This document shows positions 35,415 through 46,965 of a stretch of DNA of 64,000 bases, in pieces. Below the pieces are notes generated by a model. That model was given only the letters and a program-made list of their open reading frames with translations, did not search any database and had not been told where the DNA came from. The stretch comes from Fallopia convolvulus (Eukaryota; Streptophyta; Magnoliopsida; Caryophyllales; Polygonaceae), in contig OZ024723.1 of the NCBI GenBank assembly GCA_964016875.1, forward strand, positions 16,487,957-16,551,956, read 5' to 3'. Each line of letters starts with the position of its first letter. The stretch's first letter is position 1. Position numbers and translations under genes: made by a program.

Positions 35415-36370
35415 TCATCGAAGGTAATTGTCATCACGCTGTGATTCGTTTGGGGAGAGATTTTGGGGTGTTCTCTCCTGGTATCTCTTGCGATTCTCTT
35501 GGCTGTGGAATATGTTATGCCGCAAATTTCGGATCCCCCGATGATGACGTTGATTACTCCAGTATGCTTTGGAGGTGGGGGAGGGTTGGCTTTCCCTTTG
35601 TTGAGCTCTAGTTGTTCCTTTGCCCTTTCTGATATCAAGTCCTTGAGGTATCCCCAGCTCGCTTACCTCTTTTCTCAACGCGATGCATTCGTCCGTCCGA
35701 TGACCATGATCGAAGTGGAAATCTCACCATCTAGACTTATCTTTTTGATGCGAAGGTGCATTACTCTTTCTTGGTCACTTGACAGTGTCTCCCATGCTAT
35801 TGAGAGTTCGGACAACTTCCGTTGCATCTACGCAGAAGTTGTAATGAGACAATATAGGAGGAAACCTGGGATCTTCATACCGCTCGCTTTGCCTAGCAGA
35901 TGTCGTGTTTACGGTCGTCTTGGCAGGAGATGACGTGGGATATGGAACATATCTAGTTTCTCGCCTCCCTTGTCTACGTTCTGGCCGATGAGGACTAGCG
36001 ACCTTGAGGGTAAAGAGATCATCCTCTTCCAGTCGTACGTGCGCTAAGGATTTTACCTGTACCTCATCGAAATTCGAGCAAGGATACTTAGTTAGTTCAC
36101 GATATAAATCAGGATTACCAACCGAGATGCCTCTTCGGAACGCTTCCACGGCTGTAGCGGTATCACATCCTTCTATGGTGACCCACTCCTCGTTGTACCT
36201 GTTAAGGAAGGCTTTCAAGGATTCATCGGTTTTCTAGACCATGCGATATAAGTCGCTTGAACGCTTTTTAGCTTTTTAGCTTGTCGACTGCTCGCGAACC
36301 TTATCCTGAACTTGTCAATCAACTCAACAAAAGATGAAATACTCCCAAGAGGTAAATGAGAATGCCAATT
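35415..36370 (-). pseudogene. Tat gag, C-terminal part
   Basis: It continues from the solo LTR border: WHSHLPLGSISSFVELIDKF, a frame change near 36260 with a nearby TAG, then LNRYNEEWVTIEGCDTATAV and the rest of the gag domain. A degraded zinc-knuckle-like motif DFHFDHGHRTDECIALRKEV lies near 35690; the codon before it is a stop where the family has cysteine. In the family this protein forms the particle. The N-terminal part lies at 38291-39078. Confidence 0.82.
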
Positions 36371-38290
36371 TGCAACATCTCCGACCAAAGTGCATATGTC
36401 ATTCTGCATTCATATAAGATTAGTAGCATATGCATAGCATATTGGCATGATATATAGTGAGTTTTTAAAAGTAATATTTATTTTCTAATTAAGTTTATTA
36501 TATTTTAAAAAGTTTTTAACTAAAAATTAATTGATAATTATTTCAGGTTAAAGTTTGTAGTAAAAGAGATTTGAGGGTGCAAAATGTGATTGTTTTAAAT
36601 TTTTACCGACTTTGAATTCATTTACATACATGTGATTTTGGTTCTTTCTCTTTACAAGTACAATGAACGGAAAAAAAGAGAGAGAGAGAGACGATACAGA
36701 GAAAGAGACGAGAAAAGAGAAGACAAAAAAAATTCAAAGTTTTGTTGTTTTTATTGTGGATCTGGTACAAGATCTCTTCTATCGGGTTTTAATCTAGAAG
36801 TACAAACTTGATTTGGTAAGTTTTTAATTAGTTAATGGTTTATCTAGATTTTATTGATTTTTCCAGATCCAGATCTACAGTTACTTTTGATTGAGAAATT
36901 AGTTGATCTATAGTTTTCAAAGGGTGTTTTCGATATTGGATTTATAGTCGGTAAAAGATTTCAGAGTATTTTTAGGGTTTCGTTTTGTAAGGATATTAGG
37001 GAGCCCTTTGATCAAGTTTTTCAGAAAGGTTTGAACTAGAAAAATGTTCTTCTATATATATAGTTTATTGTTGTCAAGTTTTAAAGGATTTGGAACTATG
37101 CACAAGAAGTTATAATGCATTCTAGCATTTCATTGCATTTGGGGTTAGAGTTTATAAGAGTAAATAGCCTAAATTTGCATTGGGTTACATATAGGAGCAC
37201 AAGTCATAGATCGTGGTCGAAGATAAGGGGAAGAGATATAGTATTTGTCCTAAACAGGTGAGTATAGACCGGAGATTCAACCCTATGTGCTATATGTGTT
37301 ATATGGATATATATATGCTATATGGATATATGTGATATATGAGCTATATGGATATATGTGCTATATGAGCTATATGGATATATGTGCTATATGAGCTATA
37401 TGAATATATGTGCTATATGAGTTATATGGATAGATGTGATAGCTCTGAAATTTCCAGAGTTGTTTGCACAGAAAGAATGTTAACAAATGGCATATGATAT
37501 ATGGTTACATGATGCACTTGATTGCATAGCATATTGCAATGAGATTAAAAGGACCTGTGACTGTCTTGCCCTGAATTGTAATTCAGGAAATCTTTGGATT
37601 TCTTTGTTAAAGCAACCTACGGGTCATACAGGATCTTCGGATCATACAGGATCTTCGGATCATACAGGACCTACGGGTCAATGAGGAGATCTTCGGATTT
37701 CTTTCTTAAAGCGACCATAAGAGTCAATATACAGGAGATCTTCGGATTTCTTTGCTAAAGGGACCATAAGAGTCCATATATAGTAAACCCGGGGCAGATT
37801 CAGGCTTGAACAGTTCATAGAATAATAAATTGGATACATCGGCATTTGCATTTGCATAGTAAATTCCTATATGACATATGTATAATATGTATGTATATGT
37901 ACGTGGACTAAATGTTTGACTCTGTGAGAAATAATTGATGATGATTTATATTCACTGAGTATGCGACTCTAGTAAATCGCAAAACAATTTTTCAGGTTCA
38001 GCTAGATTTTACTGACGTGTGTCTCTGTTAGAGGTCACATTCATACAGGTCGGTCGGCTGAAGCTCTATGCAACCTTCTCTTCCTCATTTTGCATCTTAG
38101 ACATATGGGTTGTAATAAAGTTAGAGTAATAGATGTTTTAGTATAAGTGAATGCATATGTGTGTGCAACCTTATATGGTTGTTACTTTATGATATGTGCT
38201 TATGTGAAAATAGTTGTTATATGTGAATTATCTCTTTATATAAGGGATAAGTTTTACTAAGCATACGTCATAAGGTATAGGGGTGTCACA
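36371..38290 (-). mobile_element. Solo LTR inside gag
   Basis: A 1.92-kb non-coding block with plus-strand ends TGCAACATC and GGTGTCACA. It is flanked by CAATT (36366-36370) and TAATT (38291-38295), a 5-bp duplication with one change. Removing the block and one duplication rejoins the gag reading (ALN then WHSH), which proves the borders. On the minus strand it starts TGTGACACCCC, a common start for plant gypsy LTRs. Inside are a purine tract (36675-36730), a 27-bp tandem repeat and short gatcttcgga repeats. Confidence 0.85.
37290..37440. repeat. Tandem repeat within the solo LTR, unit about 27 bp
   Basis: About five copies of a unit like gctatatggatatatgtg plus ctatatga. A second small array (catacaggatcttcgga, three copies plus variants) follows at about 37620-37760. 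Both are non-coding. Confidence 0.8.
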
Positions 38291-39078
38291 TAATTAAGCG
38301 CAGGCCCGGATAATGTGTTTTCGAACCAACGACACATAACAATCTCCTTCATGTCGAAGGGTACCGTGCTAATGTTCATAGCTTGTTTGAATGCAGCTAC
38401 GTGTTGGTCCGGATCCGTAAACCCTTCGTACTTAGGTACATCAAGGACGTGGTATTTCCAAGAGATGTCGACCCTTGCGATAGCGGGTACGAAGGGAGAA
38501 TCTGTGTAACCATCACTCCTTTCCACCGCTATCGGTTGGGGCGCCCCTAGGACCTGAGTGATTCGGTCCTCTACGGCTTTAAGGCGTACCCGTAATTGGG
38601 AAACCTCAACATCTTCTCTAACATCCCTTAAAGAATTACTGTTTACCTGATAGCCAGTTATTGGCCTAGCACCATCGGGTGTTACGAGGTTTGGGTCGTC
38701 CATGTCTAATCGCCGAGCGACACCATCCGCTGCGTCCGTTACGCGTGGACGATTTGGAGCTGATTGTACTTGAGACCGAAGCAGATTACGTTCATTGGTT
38801 AGAGTTTCAATTTGTTTTTCATATACCTCGGTGAACTTGGCGTGAGCTTCCTTTTGATTTTTCAAATCTTTTTGGAGAGCAATCATTGGCGCGCGGAGTT
38901 CTATGATGATGTCAGAATCACCCGCTCCTCCCCGTTCCGCTGCCGTGGAGGTAGTAGGGTTTCCATTCATATTCCTAGAATCTTGATCAACTCCGTCTAC
39001 GTTTCCAACTGCATCCCAATTTCCGGTTTGTTTGTTATCTCCTCCTTGGTTGATCTCATGGTTCTCGGGATCTTCCAC
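38291..39078 (-). pseudogene. Tat gag, N-terminal part
   Basis: From about 39078 downward it reads EDPENHEINQGGDN, a coiled-coil-like stretch (KNQKEAHAKFTEVYEKQIET), and the gag domain opening VPKYEGFTDPDQHVAAFKQA with MCRWFENTLSGPALN. No ATG was found at the start; the frame is open further toward the PBS, so the true start may have been lost. The reading is cut at 38291 by the solo LTR. Confidence 0.82.
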
Positions 39079-39161
39079 GTGACTGTAGGTAGCATGAATT
39101 CCTTCTATCTTGTAGATAGAGCTTGTAGTTCTTTTAGGCAGCGCGACTTCCTTTTGGCTAG

Positions 39162-39180
39162 GGCCCCATGGTGGGCGCCA
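39162..39180 (-). other. Primer binding site of the Tat-type element
   Basis: The minus strand reads TGGCGCCCACCATGGGGCC two bases inside the 5' LTR. It has the TGGCGCC start of many Tat-group primer sites. The matching tRNA was not identified. Confidence 0.7.
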
Positions 39181-39182
39181 AT

Positions 39183-39721
39183 TTTTTTGGGCAGAATAAT
39201 AACACGAACGTGTTACCTGCTAAATGAGGGAGTCCTAACCAAAAAGTGATTGTAACACGTTATAAACTCCAAACAAGATATAAGTTTAAGAGAAAAGAGA
39301 ATAAAAAGTAGGGCAAGTAACTTATGGTGATTGTATTATGATCGTGATGATGGATAATTCCTCTGGAATTACAAGCAAGCACATGAACAGAATTGATAAA
39401 TAGAAGGAATGGTTTTAGCTAGAGAGTATTCCAGAGCGTGATTGTGTGTCTTGTGCTCGTCTCCCTCCTCGGCTTTCATATCCCTTGCTCTATTTCGACC
39501 GTTGATGGAGCGTTACGTATCCCGGAGATCTCGCCACCAACATTAATGAGATAGCCGTTGGTGTCAATCGTGGGATCCTCTCTAGCTGAGATTTTTGCCA
39601 TGGCTATCTCGCTCACCACTCTCCGCCATTACTCCTTCTTCGATTTCTCCGTTTGATGACTTGGGCCGAATATCTTGGGCTTATCTCGTCTTTCTGGGCT
39701 AAGTTTCGGGGAGGCCCAACA
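39183..39721 (-). repeat. 5' LTR of the Tat-type element
   Basis: Direct repeat of 28274-28813. The terminal TG has decayed on its inner side (ttttttgggc). The outer end GCCCAACA is intact and is followed by the target duplication CATGG. Confidence 0.93.
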
Positions 39722-40590
39722 CATGGTAGAATTGTGCCCTCAACCATATCCTCTACGTCCACATGCATCCCATTATTTTTTGACTCCACTCAACTCCCAC
39801 TCACCTCTTGTTCACTCTCTTTCTCTTTGAAGTTCCGACTCTCACCTCATTTTCATTATTAGTCTTTTGCCCCCCATCTTTTATATTACTTTTCTCAATC
39901 CCTAGTACCCGTTCTATTAAAGAGCTCTCCCTTATTTTACCCTCATGTATACCCCCTATTTTCAAATTTAATTAGTAAGCCTACTTCTAGTGTTTCATGA
40001 GCCCTTTCATCATTCTTGTTTGTGGACCCTCTATCATTGCCTTGATCATCATCTGCTTCCTCTAATATGTCCAACAAATATTTACGTGTTGTAACCTTCA
40101 ACTTGCTCCCTTCTCTATCATCTTCTTCTTCATTCTTATTGGCATGGAGGTTTCGCAAAATCTCTTTATCCCTACTTATTTCCGCTACAACTCTATCTAT
40201 TACCATCTTCATTGGAGAGGCCCGCAAACAATCCCAATACTCATTCGAATAAGCCTTAGCCCCATCACCTTAAATTCAAGTTCTATGTTCCCTAGCATTC
40301 CACAAGTATAACAAAAGTTAGGGAGTCTTTCATACTTCAATTCTACCCATATTTTCTTCCCACCCAAAATCACCATAACCGCTCTACGAAGCGACTTTTT
40401 GACTTCAATAGAAACCCTAATTTGTATGAACAATCCCTATTAGGGTTTTTGATTCATCAATTTCCATCAAAACACCCAGGTTTGCCCCTATAATTGTAGC
40501 CACTTCCTTTGTCATTGCAGCCACAAAAAGATAATAAAGACGGACCCAAAATTATACCCTAAACAACCCACACCCTCATAAATCCTCCAT
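39722..40590 (-). pseudogene. LINE, upstream part: ORF1 with zinc knuckle
   Basis: Minus strand, from about 40590: TIIGANLGVLMEID-like wording on broken frames, then KKIWVELKYERLPNFCYTCG with a decayed CCHC knuckle, then an acidic linker (EEEDDREGSKLK), ending EGTILP at 39727. The next residues (CMGTKPKKW) are found across the LTR element at 28273, so this is the same LINE as 27115-28273. The 5' end is missing or unreadable. Confidence 0.8.
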
Positions 40591-42270
40591 AACTATAGGT
40601 ATTTTTTATAATGGAAATCAAATTTAAAATTTGAGAATTGCATAAAAATCAATATTTACTATAAAAAAGTACTTCATATTGAATAAAATGATAAATATTA
40701 ATATTTATAAACTTAAGATATTAATAGTGTACACCCATTCTTAAATAAAAAAAAATTAATAGAGTATAGTTTAAAACAAACTTCAATAATAAATATGATA
40801 CTTATAAGTAATTTATATTTGATATATGACGTCAAAACATATTAATTAATTTATATAGATATCAACGGAGTTAATCAAATCTACAAATCAGTTCTACCAA
40901 TAAAAATAAAATTTGTAAATCAATTCTAATGATAAAATAAATTTCAAATGACATGTACATGCCAAATTATTAGTGTATTTTCAATATTAAGTTAAATGAC
41001 ATAGAAATTATTAATTTATATTGGCGCGTGATAAAAGATGATATATTATATGACATGTTAACAAATATATGACATGTAAAATAATCGGATTAAGAAAATC
41101 ATAGGTGGCCTAATGTGGGATCACAATGTGGCAAAATCTAATGCGGTGTAATGTGGTGGCCCGAATCCTTAGGGATTTCAATTATATATAGATTTAGGAA
41201 TACAATTATTCCTATTGGTCCTAAAATAGTTCTCCTCAATTTTGCATGTGTTTAAATTATGGTGTGTGAATGTGCGAGTCATATTGCAAAATGAAGGTGT
41301 AAACGCATATCTATTAGGTGGCTCAAAAATTAGAAAATATCATTTCAAAATATTAATATTTCTATGCTTCTCAACCAGTTCACTTGGAAAACATTACACT
41401 CTAACCATTCAATCATTATTTATGTTTATCGTATTCTTAGAGGCCATACTAAGCAAGCTAGCATGCTTATATCCATGTGTGATTCATTTGTATGCACCCA
41501 ATGTAGGTTTTTACGAGTAATGGTTTCGCAAGGCTAACTCCATGAATAAAATGGCATTGTGCCTAATTGGCCATATGAATGGGAGTCTGAAGATGCCACA
41601 ATGCCAACAACAATTGATGAAGAGTTTGACCCCGAGGTAAGTATTGCAATTACATACATACATTAATCCTTCTCACCTTTACCTTAATATTATTAGAGCA
41701 TGGTAATTTTATATCACATGTGGTGCAGGAGAACTGAGGCTAGATCAAGAGCTAAGGTACGAGGTGTCTGGTTGTCCAACCATTAGGCACCTTCAAATGG
41801 TAGCACTTTGCCACAAGTGTTGGGTACTCGAGGTAGAGTTTGAGTTGCAAAACCAACATGGTCTGGCAGCAAGAATGGAATTCGAATCCGACGAGCTGGC
41901 ACACCGAGTTTCTGAATTGTCCACCAACAACAATCAAGTGTTCTTTGTGCGAGACAATTTCATATAGTTTTTTTATTGATCATCATATTGGTTTGTGTTG
42001 CACTTGTTTGAAGTATTGAACTTTATTCATTTAAAGGTATGAGTGTAAAATGTGTAGTTTAGGGGTAGTTCTTTTGGGAATGCTGAACTTGTTGTTTTGT
42101 GTGGGCATTTTCTTTGCTACTGTTTACATTATATGCCATGTGATTGAGATGTTTTTGAGGAAATTAGTATGGCTATGTCATAGGAAGGTTTGACTCGGGT
42201 TAGGATTTGGGGTAGCTTTTAGGTAACTTTAAATGGATGATTCATTGAGTTATCGTCATTTTGGGTAAAA
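40591..42270. other. AT-rich DNA; Helitron-like or MITE end near 41192
   Basis: There is no gene. Near 41145-41200 the sequence ggtggcccgaatccttaggg followed by atttcaattatatataga is the inverse of the terminus at about 25340-25380, so one end of the same repeat family is present. The rest (including a short open frame at 41764-41967) gave no recognisable product. Confidence 0.45.
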
Positions 42271-42275
42271 TGTAT

Positions 42276-43550
42276 TGTTAGGAAGGTTTCTTGACAACAA
42301 ATAAATTTATAATCAAGTTCTGTTAGATAATCAGGTTCGTCCACGGGAGATAGTCAGTGCTAAGTTCTGTTACTTTTCACGCAAGCAATCAATTAAATCT
42401 AAGAAATTTAGCAAGAGAAAGAGGAATTCTAAGGTATAGGTATCACCACAACAACAATTATGCATACCAACGCTAATGAAACATAAAGATCATGATTTTA
42501 TCACATAAAGGTGTCAACTTTCGTCAACCTAAGCAAGTAAATTAGCTAACTTTCGTTCAATCAATAAACTTACTATCTAATCTCTTCTACTTCAACTAGG
42601 ATAGATTCGCTTTCGCCTCAAAACCCTATATTGACTATTCTGATTCAAGGTTTTCGCTTTCTCTTCAACTATGAATGAGAAATTCCCTTCAACTTTCGTT
42701 TCAAGGATTAAAAGCAAGAGAATAGATTCATGCAATAAAAACAATCAAACATGATCACAAACAAGCATGCACAACCATTGTTAGGTTTAAGTGTTTAACC
42801 CTAACCTTAGAGAGGAAGACTACTCACTAATCATCATAATTGAAAGCAAAACAATTGAATTAAGAAAGAAAGGCTTACAAACTGAATTCAAACTCGTCCC
42901 ACACACGTCTCTCTATCTCTACGCTATCTCGCCTCCTCTCTCTTCCTCCATTTCTCTTCTAACGTGCCCCTAAAGAGCCCTAGATGGGTGTGTGTAAAAT
43001 AGAGGCTAGACAAGAGTATTTATAGAGAATGCCTCGGACTTCACTATCTCTACGCTATCTCGCCTACATAACAGGAAAGGGATAAAAGATCTTTTAATTG
43101 CGCCGACTCGGACTTCGCTATGGACACGGAATGCCTCGGTACCGACCCTGTTACCCTCGGTACCGAGCATGTTCAGCACTGAAAACTGCTTTGAGTAAAA
43201 CTTCCGTAGCGGGCTCGTTACACCTCTGTTTGACTCGATTCTTTTTCCCATGTCTTTGTAACGAGTTTCTCTACTTCTTTCCAATCTCAAACTTGATTCT
43301 TTACTTCTTTATGAACTTCGTTCCTTGAGCTTTTCCTTAAGTGTTTCTCCTCGTTTTCGCTCTTTTCCTCAAAAGTGCTCCAAACAGCTTCTAAAAACCT
43401 ACAAAACACCACCAAAGCTTATGTAGACTCCATATCTTAGGAAAAATAGGAAAAACTACACAAACGACTCAAAAAAACATAAAACTAAAAGAAAAAGACT
43501 CAAACACACTAAAACACACCCTAAAAACACAACTAAAAAGGCGGACATCA
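42276..43550 (-). mobile_element. Solo LTR, third family
   Basis: A 1275-bp block starting TGTTAGGAAGG and ending GCGGACATCA, flanked by perfect TGTAT duplications (42271-42275 and 43551-43555). A TATAAATA box on the minus strand near 43015 sets the orientation. It carries a gttcgtccacgggag segment near the minus-strand 3' end, comparable in position to the segment in the 51563 LTR. The interior is non-coding, with CT-rich parts. Confidence 0.82.
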
Positions 43551-43555
43551 TGTAT

Positions 43556-44310
43556 TGAGGGTTTATGGTGGGTGTCGACTATTTTTTCATCGTTAAGGAT
43601 TGCTATTATGTTTGTTGATTTGTTAGGAGATCTTTTCTTGCATTTTGAGAAGCCAATCCAGTTAGGAACCGAGTTGCTCTAGTCGTGGTCGTGGTGCACT
43701 CGAGGTTCTTATAGATCCCTCATTTAGGTGGGGGCAATGTCATGGTGGTCCATATGCAATCCCGAAATGGAGATGACCTGTTAACCTATTTTTGGCGAAC
43801 TGTTTTGTTGTACTTTGATTATTCCCTCTTATGTTCTTGTAGGATTTTTATTTATGTTTATTTTCTCTCTTATTTGTTTAGAGTTTTTCATTCTTGTTAT
43901 AACTTTTGTCTATTCGTCCGACTATCGATTTTTTCGACCTCTTATCTACCAGATTTGTTTGGTATATCGAATTTCTTTCCCTATCAATTTTTTTCTTATA
44001 TATGTTTGTTGTTATAAAAAAGACAAACATAAATAAACTTTATATTATCATGAAAATATTTTAGGATAATACAACAATTTTTAAGGTTGGCTTAATTTCA
44101 TTTTAATATGTCATAACATATATTTAGATTTTTAAAAACTTGATCCAACTTGAATATCCTAAACTTTTAGGGTTAAAACGCGATCCGAAAATCAACGGGT
44201 AATAGAAAAACAGACTCTTACTTGATTGTGTTTATATCTGAACTCACTGGGTTGACCCGGCTTGTTATTTTAGCAAAAATTACAACATTTATTTTAGAAA
44301 TTATAATAAC

Positions 44311-44352
<42 letters not shown>

Positions 44353-44840
44353 TATTTCACCGTTTTTGTTTGTTTTTTGATTTGTCGTTTCGTGCTTTAC
44401 GTTTCCCTGTTTTGTTTTATGATGTTTTAGTGTCGTGTGCTAACTTTATGAAGGTTGTAGGTTGGTCTAGGTGTGCCCCTACGTAAGGGTAGGGGTACCC
44501 CATCTTGACCCCCTAGATTTCATTGTAGCGAACCACATTAGGTCAATGTTGTTGTTGTTGCTGTAATATATTTTATTATAAAATATATTATTTTAATTAT
44601 TATTAAATAATATTGTCACAAACAAATAGTAAGTCTTGACCCATTGGGTCGGCCCAAACCTATACAAAATCCGCAATGATCTGACTCAATTGACTCATAA
44701 AATATCTTGACCACCACATATACTCAATCCCAAACCCGACCGAAACAAACCATTTGATGAGTCTAATTATCATACTACATAATATATAATGTAATTTTTT
44801 AAATAACACATAAATTCACAAAAATTGTACTAATTTTCTA
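43556..44840. other. AT-rich intergenic DNA with a (TTA)n microsatellite
   Basis: (TTA)n covers about 44313-44352. No gene, RNA or transposon border was supported in the rest. Confidence 0.55.
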
Positions 44841-44844
44841 ATGC

Positions 44845-45046
44845 TCATTTTGTTAAATGCGGGGAGTATTAGAATGGATTATGCTAAGTATTAGAAAGGA
44901 ATATCTTCCCGTGCTTGTTAAGACGTCGTCGGACTCTGCTGTGAGGTCTAGTGAGTGTCCTTTCTACTTTCAAGCGGCATGGTTAATGCATGATAATTTT
45001 AACACCTTCATGGACACCCACTGGCCCAAACTCCCTGGTTTCCTAC
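44845..45046 (+). pseudogene. LINE fragment, end of ORF2 endonuclease
   Basis: It reads YLPVLVKTSSDSAVR then CPFYFQAAWLMHDNFNTFMD. This corresponds to HLPLLIK...FRFQASWLMHNEFQSFL in the LINE at 8828-15030. It is cut by the LTR element at 45047 and continues at 49076. The LINE's 5' end is missing. Confidence 0.8.
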
Positions 45047-45960
45047 TGATGAAACCCGAAATAAACCAGCGCTAAAAGGCAAGAACGAGATTACTCTTAT
45101 TCGACTAGGCAAACACTTGCTTTTATTTATATCTTTAGAGCGAGGTTACAAATAGCGAGATTACAGACAATGAGGTTACAAACAACGAGATTATGTCCTA
45201 GATCTCTTCTTAGAGGATTCGAGGTCTTTGTCTAACAAGATTCGAGACCTCCTAACTGCTGTGAGGTTCTACCACTTAACAGACTATTGACGAGCTCTAC
45301 TCCTGTTGCAAACCTAGGCCCGATGTTTTCTGACGAGGTTGAAGAGTTGGTTGTGCATGCGGGGATTGTGGTCTGCGAAGTGATGTAGCGAGATCTGTGA
45401 CTGAGACGAGGTCTCTTTCGGCGACTTGAAGTCTTTTTATGGACCTTCACTTGGTTGTAGCGCGGTCTTTAACGATGATTCAACACGTCGATCTTCAACG
45501 AACAAGATAGTTCTTGAGTTCAAGATGTTTTTCAACCCCTTTCTACCTTCGATGTTCTCCTCTATTTATAGAGGGTTCAGGAACAGGGTTTCGCCGTTTG
45601 CTCGATGTGGGACGCTTCGAGGTCACGCCCTCTGATTGGTCGAGAGTGAGGCAGTCAATCATTGGTCGAGAATATGATGGTCGCTGAGTGGTTAAGTGGG
45701 GCGGGGGTGTCAGCTTTTGAACAGCGAGGTCGGGGCCTCGTTATTCATTGGGGAGAGTTTGCTTAACCGTCCTATTTAGTGAGTTCAACGAGGTCTGGAC
45801 CTCGTGACCGTGGTTTTGAGGCTTCGCCAGGTCCGGGATTGCCTTTTTTGGATGGGTATGGCAAAGGCCCGTGAGTATATGCCTTGAGAATCCCGCCCAA
45901 CCTCGCTATTTGGCGTACTGGGGTCCCACCGTTTATACTCCGCTATTTTGCACACCATCA
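45047..45960 (-). repeat. 3' LTR of the gag-protease element
   Basis: 914 bp, matched to 48163-49075. TATAAATA on the minus strand is at 45563-45570. Repeated words such as aacgagattac and gaggttacaaac occur near the minus-strand 3' end. Confidence 0.92.
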
Positions 45961-46065
45961 TAACCCCATGGCCTGTGGGCCTCGACCAGAGGTTCGCAGG
46001 TCATATATGCGCGATGCTCGATCCCCTGGACCCGGGGTGGGAAGTTTTAGTTTTGAGGAGCTCTC

Positions 46066-46869
46066 TTAGCGAGTTTTCAGGGTTATGGGCAGCGAGGTTA
46101 GAGGTTTGTGGGCAACGAGACCAGAGTAAATCTTTTCTGCCTCGCTACCGAAGGGCGTGACAACCCTTCTTTCTGCCTCTAGGATGGGGACCGTAAAGTC
46201 CCGAACTTCGAGATCAGCCTCCCCGGTAGCCTCCACCATGAATACCGGACATTTTTGTTTTGCGGAGGTCACGTAGCAGACGCGCCCGTCCTCCTGGTTG
46301 CCCTTGACCTCACCGACCCCGCCCTCGACGGGGAATTTCATCTTTAGGTGGTAGATGGACACCACCGCTTGAAATTTCACAAGGGACACTCTCCCGATGA
46401 TTGCGTTATACACCGAGGACAAACGCAACACGGTGAAATCCACCATCTCAGTTCGCCTTGTCGAACCAGTACGCAACGTCATCCAAAGGTCAATGAGGCC
46501 CGCAACATCGACCTCGTTGCCAGTGAAGGACGTTAGCTTCCCGACGTAGGGCTTCAGGGACGTTGCGGAGATGCCTAATTGCTCGAAGGCGCCGTAATGC
46601 ATTATGTCCACGGAAGATCCCGTGTCCACCAATACCCGTTTTACCATCTTCGAGCCTAGTTGAGCGTGAACCACTAAAGGGTCAGAGTGTGGCATGTGCA
46701 GGCCTTCGGCATCCTCGGAGGTGAAGGCTATCCCCACGTGGGACCGCGAGGTCTGTGCGACACTAAATACCGAGGGCTCATGATGGTTTTCCCTCGCGTA
46801 CCTCTTTTTTTTCTGCCTGGCTCGAGCCAACCAAAGAGGGGACACCCGAGATGGTATGAATATATCCAT
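46066..46869 (-). CDS. Retropepsin-like protease of the gag-protease element
   Basis: An open frame of up to 267 codons ending just inside the 3' LTR boundary region. The active site reads VLVDTGSSVDIM (DTG triad), followed by a retropepsin-like body (TSFTGNEVDVAG, VYNAIIGRVSLV, where relatives have ILGRP or IIGRP). It would mature the gag protein. It follows gag directly, which is the gypsy order, and then the element ends where RT would normally begin. This is the best preserved frame of the element. Confidence 0.8.
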   Translation of the reverse strand: MDIFIPSRVSPLWLARARQKKKRYARENHHEPSVFSVAQTSRSHVGIAFTSEDAEGLHMPHSDPLVVHAQLGSKMVKRVLVDTGSSVDIMHYGAFEQLGISATSLKPYVGKLTSFTGNEVDVAGLIDLWMTLRTGSTRRTEMVDFTVLRLSSVYNAIIGRVSLVKFQAVVSIYHLKMKFPVEGGVGEVKGNQEDGRVCYVTSAKQKCPVFMVEATGEADLEVRDFTVPILEAERRVVTPFGSEAEKIYSGLVAHKPLTSLPITLKTR

Positions 46870-46965
46870 CGGGCGTCGTTGTGTGCCCGGATCGTGCCTG
46901 CTTTGTGGGAGCCTGTTGTTCGACGTTGTTGGCTCTTGCCTGGCACGGGCCCTGTGGCACGTTGT

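Larger units (their letters stand above)
28274..39721 (-). mobile_element. Ty3/gypsy Tat-type LTR retrotransposon, both LTRs present
   Basis: LTRs of about 540 bp (28274-28813 and 39183-39721) in direct repeat, flanked by CATGA and CATGG (a 5-bp target duplication with one change). Orientation is minus: the PBS lies next to the right LTR and the PPT next to the left. The internal order is gag, protease, RT, RNase H, a second RNase H, integrase, then an ORF on the opposite strand. A second RNase H before integrase is the mark of the plant Tat group. By eye the LTRs differ at about 18-20 of 540 positions, suggesting a fairly recent insertion. It is inserted in a LINE and itself holds a solo LTR. 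Confidence 0.93.

Noticed and set aside
42791..43328. Short frames on both strands within the 42276-43550 block
   Set aside because: They fall inside a solo LTR with a perfect target duplication; LTRs of this kind are non-coding.
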